A stretch of 34,540 nt of DNA from positions 1 to 34,540 of the forward strand of contig JAQXOR010000159.1 of NCBI GenBank assembly GCA_029099805.1. Direction: 5' to 3'. The position numbers and the translations under genes were made by a program. This DNA is from Lachnospiraceae bacterium. Its GTDB lineage: Bacteria > Bacillota > Clostridia > Lachnospirales > Lachnospiraceae. The notes below the pieces were generated by a model, which did no database searches, was not told where the DNA came from, and was given only the letters and a program-made list of their open reading frames with translations. Positions 26,033 through 34,540 of the stretch are shown here, piece after piece (position 1 is the first letter of the stretch; every line of letters begins with the position of its first letter).

Positions 26033-26345
26033 TTTCATCCTCCTTCTCCGGCGGTTCCGTCGGAAGTGCCATAATTGCCTCATACAAGTGTGTTCCTACA
26101 CCATTCCCTTTTAGCGCATGGTATTGTTTATAGATGTCCTCAATAGACTGCTTCACATAAATCGGACAATACCCTTTGTCATCATGGTATTTGTTATACA
26201 CCCGTATGATTTCAGCGCGAAGCAGAGCACGAATGCCAGACCTGCTGGCACGTACCTGTGCATACAAGTACCCCACCACCGTCATCACTGCTGCACACAG
26301 CCAGCCCGGCCATGATTCGCATACATAATCAACTAATCCTTTCAT
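26025..26345 (-). CDS. Phage membrane protein of the lysis module, possible second holin component
   Basis: A 106-residue protein with one N-terminal membrane segment (WLCAAVMTVVGYLYAQV) followed by a basic, helical cytosolic part with conserved-looking IEDIYKQYHALKGNGVG and an acidic tail. Proteins of this sort commonly precede the holin in Clostridia phages and may be holin partners or spanin-like modulators; the exact role is not known. The ATG follows AAAGGAAAGAGG. It overlaps the holin start region by a few bases, so the lysis genes are one transcription unit. Confidence 0.6.
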   Translation of the reverse strand: MKGLVDYVCESWPGWLCAAVMTVVGYLYAQVRASRSGIRALLRAEIIRVYNKYHDDKGYCPIYVKQSIEDIYKQYHALKGNGVGTHLYEAIMALPTEPPEKEDENE

Positions 26346-26408
26346 GCCTCTTTCCTTTCTCTGAGTATATTCTCTGTTTCTTCTCCTAACTCTTCATCCC
26401 ATCACCCC

Positions 26409-26440
26409 CAAAAGAGAAAAGCACCCCTTCCGGAGTGCTT
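26409..26440 (-). terminator. Terminator between the tail gene and the lysis genes
   Basis: Minus strand AAGCACTCC-GGAA-GGGGTGCTT (26419-26440), a nine-pair stem with a stable tetraloop, followed by TTCTCTTTT. It lies just after the 134-residue gene, so lysis gene expression would need read-through, antitermination or its own promoter (a weak TATACT stands near 26365). Confidence 0.75.
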
Positions 26441-26445
26441 CCCTG

Positions 26446-26850
26446 CTATTCAAATATTGCCACCAGTTCCGTGTCAGCTGTCGGAGTGTAAGGAAATGTA
26501 ACTTCCTCTCCGTTATGCTGCCACGAAACGAAGGTACCGCCATCTACGGTCGGTTCCGCTGCCGGCGCATTCACGGCATTTCCCGCCCGTACGTTCACCC
26601 TCTCATACACTTCTCCGTCCACCAGGAACGTTACCGTATAGTCAATAGTTAAACCGTCAATCTTCTTTTCAAGCGCCTCAAACCGACCGATAACCAACGC
26701 CTGGAACTGGGCGAAACTCTGATTGAGGGTGCTGATCTGACGCGCCAGTGCCTCATTCGATTTATTGCCCTGTCCGGCCAACATACCGAAGTTGTACTTC
26801 TGCTCCAAATCGGAGGCTTTTCTTACCCCCTGCCTGTCCTGTTTACTCAT
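26446..26850 (-). CDS. Small phage tail/baseplate-type protein with C-terminal B-repeat domain
   Basis: A 134-residue protein in two parts. Residues 1-65 carry a start (MSKQDRQGVRKASDLEQKYN) that recurs in small tail-end proteins of Clostridia phages, followed by a coiled coil. Residues 69-134 (YTVTFLVDGEVYERVNVRAG to FPYTPTADTELVAIF) resemble one Listeria-Bacteroides (InlB-type) B-repeat, a beta-rich module usually seen on bacterial surface proteins. It probably sits at the tail tip or fibre base; a carbohydrate or host-wall contact is inference. It follows the giant polyvalent gene by ten bases and is followed by a strong terminator. Confidence 0.65.
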   Translation of the reverse strand: MSKQDRQGVRKASDLEQKYNFGMLAGQGNKSNEALARQISTLNQSFAQFQALVIGRFEALEKKIDGLTIDYTVTFLVDGEVYERVNVRAGNAVNAPAAEPTVDGGTFVSWQHNGEEVTFPYTPTADTELVAIFE

Positions 26851-26860
26851 GCCGCACCTC

Positions 26861-29800
26861 CTACCATTTTACCGTTCCGTCCGGATACACCGTAAAGCCC
26901 AGAGATTTCAAAATACTCTCCATCTCCGCCCGGGAGATGTCATCCCGCCCATTCAGATACTCCACAATCTCGTAGTTGTACGTATCGTCCGATTCATACA
27001 GGCTCCGGAAAAGAATCAGCTTCTGACCGTAATCGATATTCAGGTTATTGATGTATCTTTCCACCTTTTTCTTCTTCGAACCGCTGATTGTCTTGCCGTT
27101 TGCATCCTTATCAGACGTCAGATTGTTAATCGCAGCAGTAAAATGCTTGTATTCCACCACATCCTTCGTAATGACCTGTGACAGTTGATACTTCTCCGGA
27201 TTCTTATAGGCCCAGTCGTAAGCATCCTTCTCCCACTCACTGAAACTACAATAGGTAGAAACAGAAACCCCGTTCTCCTGAAGGAACCGCTGCTTTCGGG
27301 TGTCCTTTTGAAGAGCTTTATACTCACTCTGCACTTTTTCCCCGAGAATCTTGTAATCCCAGTACGAAACACCGTTCTCCTGAAGGAAATTGTAAAGTTC
27401 CTTATTCTTCGTGAAGAAATCAAACTCTTCATACCCGGAAAGATTGTCGTACTCCGTCAGGTCAACCGGAGTTTTACGGTCTACCGCATTATTCACCAGA
27501 ATGTTCTTCGTATCAATCGGTAAATCAAGACCGGCGATATACTCAATCTTCTCCTGGGTACCGGACTGCTCCTTCAGACCGTCCCGGTACTTCCAGTAAT
27601 CAGCCATCGGGAGACCGGTATCCACAAGCTCCTGTGTCTGTTTTTCTCCCAGAGGGCTTCTTCCCTCTTCTATATACTCCCTTGCATTTTGACTGGACCA
27701 CTGGCCGAACAAAGCCGCCTGCAATCTGCTTAGCGGAGTGTCCTCTACAGAGAACCGAAGCTTCCCGCTGTTGGTATAGGAACCGGCGATTGGATGCTTA
27801 TCACTGAACATGCCAAGCCCTTGTATGGTCTTCTTTGCCTGTCCGCCACCTGCAGGAAGTAAAAGATAAGAAGCCGGATTCGCCATTTCCTTTAGGAAAT
27901 TTTCCCGTCCTCCGTCTTTCCAGTTCGCTACATCGTCTGACAAATCCTTGATAGCTCCTACAAAGCCGTCGCTATCATCATACGGAAGCGCAGAACTTAT
28001 CGGAATACGTCCACCACCGAGCAAACCGCCGATAAACGGCAATTCCTCTGCTACCGACTCTGCCAGATTGCCGATTATCTCGGCCGGCTCTTCCGGTTCC
28101 TCGTCTCCACCGACACCAAAATCCTTCAGTACATCAAAAATAATACCAATCGGATCCAATGCCGCATCTCTTCCTGTAAGAGCAGAATATGCCATATTGT
28201 AGAACCATGCTCCGATAAACACCTTTGCGTACCCGGCTACCAATTTCCCTTTTACTTCATTCCGGAGTTCCTGTGGCACATCCTTAAACAGGTACCCGTA
28301 CTGGTTATTTACTTCGAGCTGAAACGCTGTCGCTATCTTGATAAACGGGTTCTTTGCATCAAATATGGTCGGATTATTTCCCCTGCTCCGTCCGGCCATA
28401 ACATTCTCTGCAAACTGATCTGCATTCTTGATAGCTTCATTCTCACTCATTCCTGCATTCATGTTCTCCAAATACTTGGAACGCCACACCACCTGCGAAG
28501 TGAAATTATCGACTGCCTCCATCATCCCCCCAAGCTTATCAATAGCTTTGTCCCATGTGGACTGATACAGCTTCTTTGACTTCCGCAGGCGATTTGTCAG
28601 GAAGTCCGATTTTTCTACAACGCCGTCATCTTTTACATATGATTTAATCGTATCTCGCATAGCCAACAATGAGCTTACCGGCGATACCTCCGCCCAGGAT
28701 TGCGTAATCGGAATAAAGTTCGTCAGTGCGGAAGAAAAGCTTCCTACAACCATATTTGCCGTCACTCTGTTGGAGATATTCGAAACGGTAGAATAAAACT
28801 TTCGGTTGGTCCATTCCTCCGTACCACGGTCCATGGAACTCTTCTTTCCGGCCAAGGTATTGGTCTGAGTTCTGAAATCCGAAATAAAATTGTTCAACGG
28901 ATTCCGTGCTTCCTTGTAGATAAGGTCAATCTGGTCCTGTACCTCCGAAGCATCGTATTCCGGATTGTTACGGATTGCTTCCACCTTATCCTTGACACCT
29001 TGGTCACTGTGGCGGTACCGGATTTCATTTTCAAAGGCTCTCCGCTTCTGGATATCCTCAATGTGATAAATCCAGTCAAGCGCACCCTGCACGTACATGT
29101 CCAAGCCCTTCTTAAAGCTGTAATCTGTGGAGTCCCCCGTTCTGTGCTTATCAAAGGATTGCCAACTGCGCACCGGCTTAAACTGCTCCGTCAGGCCGGC
29201 GATATCCGTCGGAATCTCATCCTTCCTAGTCTTCCAGTTCAGCAGCTTCGCAAGCCAGCTCTGCTTGTCATCCGTGAAATGTGGGAAGTATCCTTCCCGG
29301 TACTCAATCGGACGCATACCCTGCTCTTCCAGCGTTGCATTCACCCTCCGGAACAACTCGTCATAAAGCTGTCTTGCGCTTGCGATAATCTTATCCACCT
29401 TTTTGGTGTCAATCTTTTTCTTGTGCTTCTCGTAATACTTCTTCATGACATCCGCCGTCAGTGTCGTATCCGGATTGTGTCGGTACTCACCTAGCATCTG
29501 GATATAGGCGTCTTCCTCGGCCGTAATCTTTAACTCTGCATACCTTCCCCTGATTTCATTTGCCTCCCGGTTCAGCTTCGCTTCGTTGTGATTATACTTA
29601 CCCTGAAGTTCGTCGTAGATAGCATCGGTCTTTGCGATATCCCGGTTCCCGTTCTCATCTCTTACGATATCCCGCAGATTTCTACGAAGCGTGTTCACCT
29701 TGTAGTAGATACCCATCTTCTTATCTATCCAAGTGGACGTATCGCCGATAAGTTCCCCAAGCGTCTGCTGGTACTCCTCTTCCTTCGACATCCGCTGCTC

Positions 29801-32800
29801 TACGATCTTAAACTCCTTGGTATTCATCTTACCGATTTTCGTCTTAATATCGTTGATACGCTTTTCGTAAAAAGCATCCGTATTATCCCTGCTGTTCTTC
29901 CTGCGTTCGATTCGGTCAAGAAGTTCCTGGGCCGCTCTCGTATTCTTATTTTTCTTGCTGTCATACAGCGACTGCAAATCCCGAATCTCCGCATTATAGG
30001 AAGCATGAGATTTTTCCATAATGTCCTGTTCGTTTTTCAACTGCACCTTCAGGCTTTGAAGCTTGGCTGCATTACGTTCCTTTACCGTCGTTACCTTCTT
30101 CTTCGGGTAACTCTCCGGTTCCGGGGTGTATGTATCCACCTCCGTCTTCTTCACATCTCCCCACGTCGGCAATTCATCCGGAGAGTACTCCTGTCCCACC
30201 GGAACATTCTCTTCCGTAGTTTGGATTTCCTGCGATACGATATCATCCCTTACCGGACCGATATCTTTCAAAGGTTCTCCGGCAGTTTTTCCCACAGGTC
30301 CGATTTCATCCGAAATTGGGATACTCTGTTGCACCGGTGCAATTTCCTCTAATGCGATATCCTTTCCGCGTACATTGAGATTCCCTACCGGGCCGATATC
30401 TTCTCCCAAAGAACGTCGTATATCCTTATCTGACGTAGGGTTCTGGTTATCTACACTCTTTACCTGCTCCGGAGAAAACGCAATGGCAACTGTAGAAGTC
30501 GCCCACTTCTCATGCTCATTCGCATAATGACCGGAATCTCGTACATTCTTAATAATCAAACCATCATATCCTCTGTCATATGCATACCTCGAATATGTTC
30601 TTGTATTTGTGCTTACAATACGTTCGCCTATATATTCAATGATATCATCTCGGAATTCTTTCGGAAATAAAATAGAATTCCAGTTATCTCCTTGTGCATC
30701 AATTATCAGAGGATTCTTTAGGTTTAGATAAACCTTGTAATTTTTCGCCTTATTTCCATCACTATTCTCATACGGAGAAAATGTCTCTCGTGTCCCACTA
30801 TAGCTTTTTGCCACGGTTACACTATCTGTAAAAAATAAGGAACGCCCATCATCAGACCGATTTGGATCAAATACCGTAAACGATGCATCCGGAGTTCCGT
30901 GATACATCACTTTTAGATTGCCATTCTCATCTCTTACTTTACTTTCCTTGAAATACTCCCGCTGCCCTTCGGAAAGCTGTCGCCCGTCTGAATCGCTCAC
31001 AGAATACTTTACGTTTTTGTTCTCCTGCGATATAGTATCTTTTTTTTGTTCTATATACTCTCCCTCTAAGTTTTTATCGTCCGTATTGACAATCCCTGCT
31101 TTTTCTGATACACTATCAAGCAAGGAATCCCCTTTTATATCGCCAATCGCATTTTGCGTAGTAGCGGTGGTCGGGGATTCCTTTTTCATATCAAATGCAG
31201 TCGGAGTCATATCTACAACATCATAGTATACCGCTTCTCCGTCATCTGTAATACCAACTACAACCTCCGCAATATACTTTGTATTACCTGATAAAATCAA
31301 AGTCGTTCCATGGTCAAAATCAACAAAATCATCATTTCTCGGATGATTTAATCTCCCATCACGATTCCAATTTGTAGTTGCTACTACAATATCCTCTGCT
31401 ACTTCCGCAGCTCTCATCTTATCTGCAAAAACATCCGGAGTATTGTGATACAGCCATTCTGTATACTTTGACCTAGTGTATTCTCTCCTGGAAGTTCTGT
31501 TGACCTTGCGAGTAACACCGTCAACAACAATTCCTCCGCTAAATTTCTTTAATGCATCCGAAGCAGCTTTTTTTGCTTCTTCTTTCTTTGCTTTGTCCCA
31601 CACTGTTGTATCAATTCCACTCAGTATATCGTTATCAATAACCGCAACAAACCTACCATCGATAGTTGTTCCTAGTGAGTAATGTGTACCACTTCCGGTC
31701 GCTCCGCTCTCCTTATATGCCTTCTCAAACGTCCGCTTGACTTTCTCCAGTTCCCGTTCCTGCTTGCTTCCGGTGATGGCTGATTTTAACAGATACTTAA
31801 TCTCCTCGTAAATCTTTCGGAAGAGTCCCGGCTTCTCGGTAGAAAGACGGTTTACAAAGTCGCTGTCCGTGAACAGGTAGTCTCCGATGATATCGGCGGT
31901 CAATTCATTCTCAATATTGACACCTTCCACACCTGCATACAGTTTCTGCAATTCCTCCAAACGCTTCCCGTACTCTCCCTTGCTTTCAGCATAAACCTTT
32001 ACCGCCTGCTGGAGCTCCCCGTACAGTTCCGTACCTTCCAGAACATGAGTAATCTCATGACCTACAACAGAGTTCAATGCCTTTGCCGATTCGATATTCA
32101 GAGAAATGTTTCCTTCCTTCAGAAAACCATTTACCGTCTTTCCTTCCAGAGCAAATCCGGATTCCTTCAGCTTCTGATTGTTCGTAAAATCAAAAGAGAC
32201 ACCCTTATCCGCCGATATCTTTGCCAGCATATCAACAAATTCGTGTGTCCGGTTCGTATTATTCAGTATGCCGCTCTCCGCTGCCCTTCTGACTGTTTCC
32301 TGCTGTTTTTCGTTATACTTTGTCAAATCCGCCGCAAATGTCTGACTCCGTCTCGATTTTTCATTGTAGCTCTCTCCCAGTCGGTCCTGTTTTGCAATCT
32401 CCTCCACCTCGAGCCCAAGCTGCTCCTTCAGCTTAGAACTTCTTGCACCTGTCTTTAATTCCTCCATCTGCTGTTCCAGCTTTGTGTACCTTGCCTGCTC
32501 TTCAAGCGTGGCATTCTGCTTTTTACCAAGCTCTTCGTACTCCTTCCGGAGCGCAGTCTCCTGTTGCGTAGCAGCTATGTAATTCTCATAGGCTTCTCCG
32601 CCTAACGCGCTCTCTATTGTATCAATGCTGATATAACCTTTCTCCAGGTCGCTCCTGACCTGCTCCTGTATTTTATTCTTCTCCTTGGTGGAAAGCTTCG
32701 TACCATCCGCTTCTCTCTCGCTGATGCGGTTCTCTACTTCCTTTTTGATTACACGCTCTTCGTTCCCGGTCAGTCCTGTTATAAAATCTGTTCCTGTAAC

Positions 32801-33745
32801 CACAGAACGGACCACATCTCCTCCCTGCATGATTCCACTTGAAATTGCTCCAATAACAAACTGGTCCATCAGGTCTTCATCCTTTATCAGCTGCTTCAGG
32901 TCTTCATCTGACATATACGTCATTTTCTTTGCCGCAGCAGAACCGATTCCGGCAAGCACCTCCTCAAATCCTTCTGCAGATGCCTTAACACCGTACTGAG
33001 TCAACAGCTGAAATGTTTTATTACTAATCTTGCTGCTGAGCTTCTTTGCAACAATATCATCCAAAGAAGAAATACCTCTACTGATACCGAGCGCATTTAC
33101 CGCTTTACCAAGGCCGCCAAATAATAACTCTGAGCCTGCATCAACAGCCCCCTTCATTGCTCCATAAGCAACCGCCTCTTTGTCGGATGCTCCGGCCTGA
33201 TATGCTTCACTCATTCCGCTGCCGGCGGAGGATGCAAACATAGTTCCTGTCGACAGCGCAGATACACCTGCGGATCCTACTCCTGCTGCCTGTGCCGCTC
33301 CACCGGTCAGTATCATTCCTGCCGTATATCCTACTCCTTTTGCAACGTCCACAGACCTTTCTCCAAGGTACGAATCTTCAAACGCCCAGTCCCTTAATCT
33401 GTCAAATGCACTATCCACAGTATTTTTCTTTGCAATGTTCTTTACATCATCCGCAAAAGAATCTGCACCTACCAGTTTCGATGCACCTACTACACCGTAC
33501 ATTCCTAAATCTACTACGCCTTCTACCAGATTACCGGCGCCTTGTAATACACCTAATCCCATGTCACCGATAGTAGTACCGATTGAAGTGAGAGGATTAC
33601 CGCCTTTCTTAAAAAAGGTGCGCTTATCTGTTTCATTATCTACAGTACGAACAAGCTTCCCGCTTTCATCTCTGACATACTTATATTTTACCGGCTCTTC
33701 CTTCTTTTTTAATCTCCCATCTTTGTCTCTATAATAATCAGCCAT
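26861..33745 (-). CDS. Giant phage polyvalent protein with zincin motif and ADP-ribosyltransferase-like domain
   Basis: A 2294-residue phage protein. Order of parts: a charged start; a Gly/Ala-rich hydrophobic stretch (about 55-310); a Glu/Lys-rich coiled coil (330-450); a metalloprotease-like domain with VGHEITHVLEG (HExxH at 563-567) and a later ENELTAD; a domain of about 160 residues (693-855) of the type found in large polyvalent proteins, not assigned further; an ART-PolyVal-like domain (about 946-1100, MYHGTPDASFTVFDPNRS, FFTDS, YDRGYDGLIIK); a linker with five IGPVG-type repeats (1115-1185); long coiled coils (1220-1470); then a C-terminal part with FLQENGVS repeats. Such proteins are thought to enter the host with the DNA and act on it. 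The start has AAAGGAG upstream. The biochemical activity here is inference. Confidence 0.75.
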   Translation of the reverse strand: MADYYRDKDGRLKKKEEPVKYKYVRDESGKLVRTVDNETDKRTFFKKGGNPLTSIGTTIGDMGLGVLQGAGNLVEGVVDLGMYGVVGASKLVGADSFADDVKNIAKKNTVDSAFDRLRDWAFEDSYLGERSVDVAKGVGYTAGMILTGGAAQAAGVGSAGVSALSTGTMFASSAGSGMSEAYQAGASDKEAVAYGAMKGAVDAGSELLFGGLGKAVNALGISRGISSLDDIVAKKLSSKISNKTFQLLTQYGVKASAEGFEEVLAGIGSAAAKKMTYMSDEDLKQLIKDEDLMDQFVIGAISSGIMQGGDVVRSVVTGTDFITGLTGNEERVIKKEVENRISEREADGTKLSTKEKNKIQEQVRSDLEKGYISIDTIESALGGEAYENYIAATQQETALRKEYEELGKKQNATLEEQARYTKLEQQMEELKTGARSSKLKEQLGLEVEEIAKQDRLGESYNEKSRRSQTFAADLTKYNEKQQETVRRAAESGILNNTNRTHEFVDMLAKISADKGVSFDFTNNQKLKESGFALEGKTVNGFLKEGNISLNIESAKALNSVVGHEITHVLEGTELYGELQQAVKVYAESKGEYGKRLEELQKLYAGVEGVNIENELTADIIGDYLFTDSDFVNRLSTEKPGLFRKIYEEIKYLLKSAITGSKQERELEKVKRTFEKAYKESGATGSGTHYSLGTTIDGRFVAVIDNDILSGIDTTVWDKAKKEEAKKAASDALKKFSGGIVVDGVTRKVNRTSRREYTRSKYTEWLYHNTPDVFADKMRAAEVAEDIVVATTNWNRDGRLNHPRNDDFVDFDHGTTLILSGNTKYIAEVVVGITDDGEAVYYDVVDMTPTAFDMKKESPTTATTQNAIGDIKGDSLLDSVSEKAGIVNTDDKNLEGEYIEQKKDTISQENKNVKYSVSDSDGRQLSEGQREYFKESKVRDENGNLKVMYHGTPDASFTVFDPNRSDDGRSLFFTDSVTVAKSYSGTRETFSPYENSDGNKAKNYKVYLNLKNPLIIDAQGDNWNSILFPKEFRDDIIEYIGERIVSTNTRTYSRYAYDRGYDGLIIKNVRDSGHYANEHEKWATSTVAIAFSPEQVKSVDNQNPTSDKDIRRSLGEDIGPVGNLNVRGKDIALEEIAPVQQSIPISDEIGPVGKTAGEPLKDIGPVRDDIVSQEIQTTEENVPVGQEYSPDELPTWGDVKKTEVDTYTPEPESYPKKKVTTVKERNAAKLQSLKVQLKNEQDIMEKSHASYNAEIRDLQSLYDSKKNKNTRAAQELLDRIERRKNSRDNTDAFYEKRINDIKTKIGKMNTKEFKIVEQRMSKEEEYQQTLGELIGDTSTWIDKKMGIYYKVNTLRRNLRDIVRDENGNRDIAKTDAIYDELQGKYNHNEAKLNREANEIRGRYAELKITAEEDAYIQMLGEYRHNPDTTLTADVMKKYYEKHKKKIDTKKVDKIIASARQLYDELFRRVNATLEEQGMRPIEYREGYFPHFTDDKQSWLAKLLNWKTRKDEIPTDIAGLTEQFKPVRSWQSFDKHRTGDSTDYSFKKGLDMYVQGALDWIYHIEDIQKRRAFENEIRYRHSDQGVKDKVEAIRNNPEYDASEVQDQIDLIYKEARNPLNNFISDFRTQTNTLAGKKSSMDRGTEEWTNRKFYSTVSNISNRVTANMVVGSFSSALTNFIPITQSWAEVSPVSSLLAMRDTIKSYVKDDGVVEKSDFLTNRLRKSKKLYQSTWDKAIDKLGGMMEAVDNFTSQVVWRSKYLENMNAGMSENEAIKNADQFAENVMAGRSRGNNPTIFDAKNPFIKIATAFQLEVNNQYGYLFKDVPQELRNEVKGKLVAGYAKVFIGAWFYNMAYSALTGRDAALDPIGIIFDVLKDFGVGGDEEPEEPAEIIGNLAESVAEELPFIGGLLGGGRIPISSALPYDDSDGFVGAIKDLSDDVANWKDGGRENFLKEMANPASYLLLPAGGGQAKKTIQGLGMFSDKHPIAGSYTNSGKLRFSVEDTPLSRLQAALFGQWSSQNAREYIEEGRSPLGEKQTQELVDTGLPMADYWKYRDGLKEQSGTQEKIEYIAGLDLPIDTKNILVNNAVDRKTPVDLTEYDNLSGYEEFDFFTKNKELYNFLQENGVSYWDYKILGEKVQSEYKALQKDTRKQRFLQENGVSVSTYCSFSEWEKDAYDWAYKNPEKYQLSQVITKDVVEYKHFTAAINNLTSDKDANGKTISGSKKKKVERYINNLNIDYGQKLILFRSLYESDDTYNYEIVEYLNGRDDISRAEMESILKSLGFTVYPDGTVKW

Positions 33746-33757
33746 GCCCTCACTCCT

Positions 33758-34540
33758 TTATTCCGGTACGTAACAATTATTCATGCCGTCCCAAATCCAT
33801 CTTGTACCATCTTCCGCCTTCCATACATTTTGTTTTACTTCCACAGTTTTTCCTTTCTTTGTCCCATACTGAACAACCGCCGGTACCGACACATTCTCTC
33901 CTGTCTTTTCAAGCTCTCCATGGCCGCTGATTCCCTTCGGCTGATAGCCGTTTGAAAATGTTCCGTATGTCTTTGCATCCGGATTCAGGTCCCCTCGGTA
34001 ATAATTCGTAGCGACCGCATAAGCACCCTTTGCAAAATAATTCCCCGCAAGTTCCATGGCCAGATTTGCTCCCGCTTTCAAGCCTGCGTCCGCTATTGGT
34101 GCTTGAGTGCTTCCGATTCTTCTACTTCCCTCGCTATTTGTTTTTGTCTCCCCTTGCTTTTTTTCATCATTCGTAAGCTTCTGCTGAGCACTCGAATTTG
34201 AGCTCTTCCCTGCAGACGCAAGGTTTTTCTCTATAAAATCTCTGATTTCCTTGCTTTCTGTAGTTTTCCCTGGCGTAGGAAGGAATTTACCGGTATATCC
34301 GCTTGTATTCGTTCCGGATGTTGTCTCATCCTTTATTTTGATTTCATTGCTCTTATTTTTCTCCGCATACGCCAAATCAAACTGCCTCTTCTCCTCCGCA
34401 TCCAGCTGCTTTAATCGCTCCATCTCATCATTGAACTGTCTGACTCCCTCTTCGTACTCCTTCAACTTCAAGTCATAGTTCATGTTGTATTGTCTTTCCT
34501 GCTCCGCAAGCGCCTTCTCCGTTTCCAATGACCAGTACTG
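33758..34540 (-). CDS. Phage coiled-coil structural protein, C-terminal part (cut by window edge)
   Basis: An open frame of 260 codons that continues past the right edge; in-frame codons run to 34540, so the TTG at 34528 is not the true start. The visible N-terminal portion is a long Glu/Lys/Gln-rich coiled coil (about the first 60 residues, QERQYNMNYDLKLKEYEEGV), then a Ser/Thr/Lys-rich linker, a hydrophobic Ala-rich helix (ADAGLKAGANLAMELAGNYF) and a C-terminal part ending in GTRWIWDGMNNCYVPE. I do not recognise the family. Its place 12 bases before the giant polyvalent gene suggests a virion or ejected protein. Confidence 0.6.
   Translation of the reverse strand, partial: QYWSLETEKALAEQERQYNMNYDLKLKEYEEGVRQFNDEMERLKQLDAEEKRQFDLAYAEKNKSNEIKIKDETTSGTNTSGYTGKFLPTPGKTTESKEIRDFIEKNLASAGKSSNSSAQQKLTNDEKKQGETKTNSEGSRRIGSTQAPIADAGLKAGANLAMELAGNYFAKGAYAVATNYYRGDLNPDAKTYGTFSNGYQPKGISGHGELEKTGENVSVPAVVQYGTKKGKTVEVKQNVWKAEDGTRWIWDGMNNCYVPE

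Larger units (their letters stand above)
25175..34540 (-). mobile_element. Prophage, late-gene end, continuing beyond the right edge
   Basis: Every gene from 25189 to the window end is on the minus strand and fits phage late functions, in order of transcription: coiled-coil structural protein, giant polyvalent protein, tail-type protein, membrane protein, holin, endolysin, then the attachment junction. This is the usual placing of a lysis cassette at a prophage end. No integrase, repressor or packaging gene is visible in this part. Extent to the right is unknown. Confidence 0.8.

Noticed and set aside
29588-30352. 254-codon plus-strand ORF inside the giant phage gene, and a similar one at 28700-29494
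   Set aside because: Antisense shadows of the minus-strand gene; neither has a recognisable domain or start signal.
1-34540. CRISPR array, tRNA or rRNA genes, insertion sequences with transposase
   Set aside because: I saw no regularly spaced repeats, no cloverleaf or rRNA sequence and no transposase reading frame in the window.

Overview
The window looks like the chromosome of a spore-forming Clostridia, most likely a Lachnospiraceae member. The grounds are gene content and signals: SpoIID-type and LysM spore-related proteins, a GH18 of the spore-germination kind, a 1410-residue fused acyl-CoA dehydratase activase, ackA followed by yceD and rpmF, strong AGGAGG ribosome binding sites and TTGACA/TATAAT promoters. 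No rRNA, tRNA or CRISPR array was seen. This is a taxonomic inference from the sequence alone.

Left part (1-4.4 kb, minus strand): a probable operon runs from a SpoIID-domain protein (own promoter near 3.93 kb) through queA, a small ATGA-coupled acidic protein and a YfcE-type phosphodiesterase to a GH8 exo-oligoxylanase cut by the left edge. A two-LysM protein lies upstream with a sigma-K-like promoter match. Reading the other way (4.6-9.9 kb) are the fused activase and a threonine-aldolase-like PLP enzyme.

Middle part (10-20.2 kb): two paralogous XRE-TPR regulators share promoter architecture and bracket a rho-ung operon. Rho carries a long low-complexity insert. An intergenic block of nested palindromes (14.98-15.14 kb) precedes rpmF. 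Then come rpmF, yceD and ackA, lysA, and divergently argH. Several start codons were moved on ribosome-binding-site or promoter evidence: yceD, ackA, argH, the beta-propeller lipoprotein, the endolysin and the holin.

Right part (20.3-34.5 kb): a lipoprotein joins a beta-propeller to a chagasin-like protease-inhibitor domain, and a SpoIID-like/peptidoglycan-binding protein converges on it from the other side of an intergenic gap. A GH18 gene survives only as its C-terminal part: homology stops abruptly at a WGYTYGPP motif, and about ten bases further on a phage endolysin ends. From there to the right edge everything reads as phage late genes on the minus strand: endolysin, two-segment holin, membrane protein, a small tail-type protein with a B-repeat, a 2294-residue polyvalent protein (zincin motif, ADP-ribosyltransferase-like domain, coiled coils) and a partial coiled-coil structural protein. 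The most interesting reading is a prophage inserted inside a probable spore-germination gene, an arrangement that in other spore formers is resolved by excision during sporulation. The other end of the element, with any integrase and the 5' half of the gene, lies outside the window.
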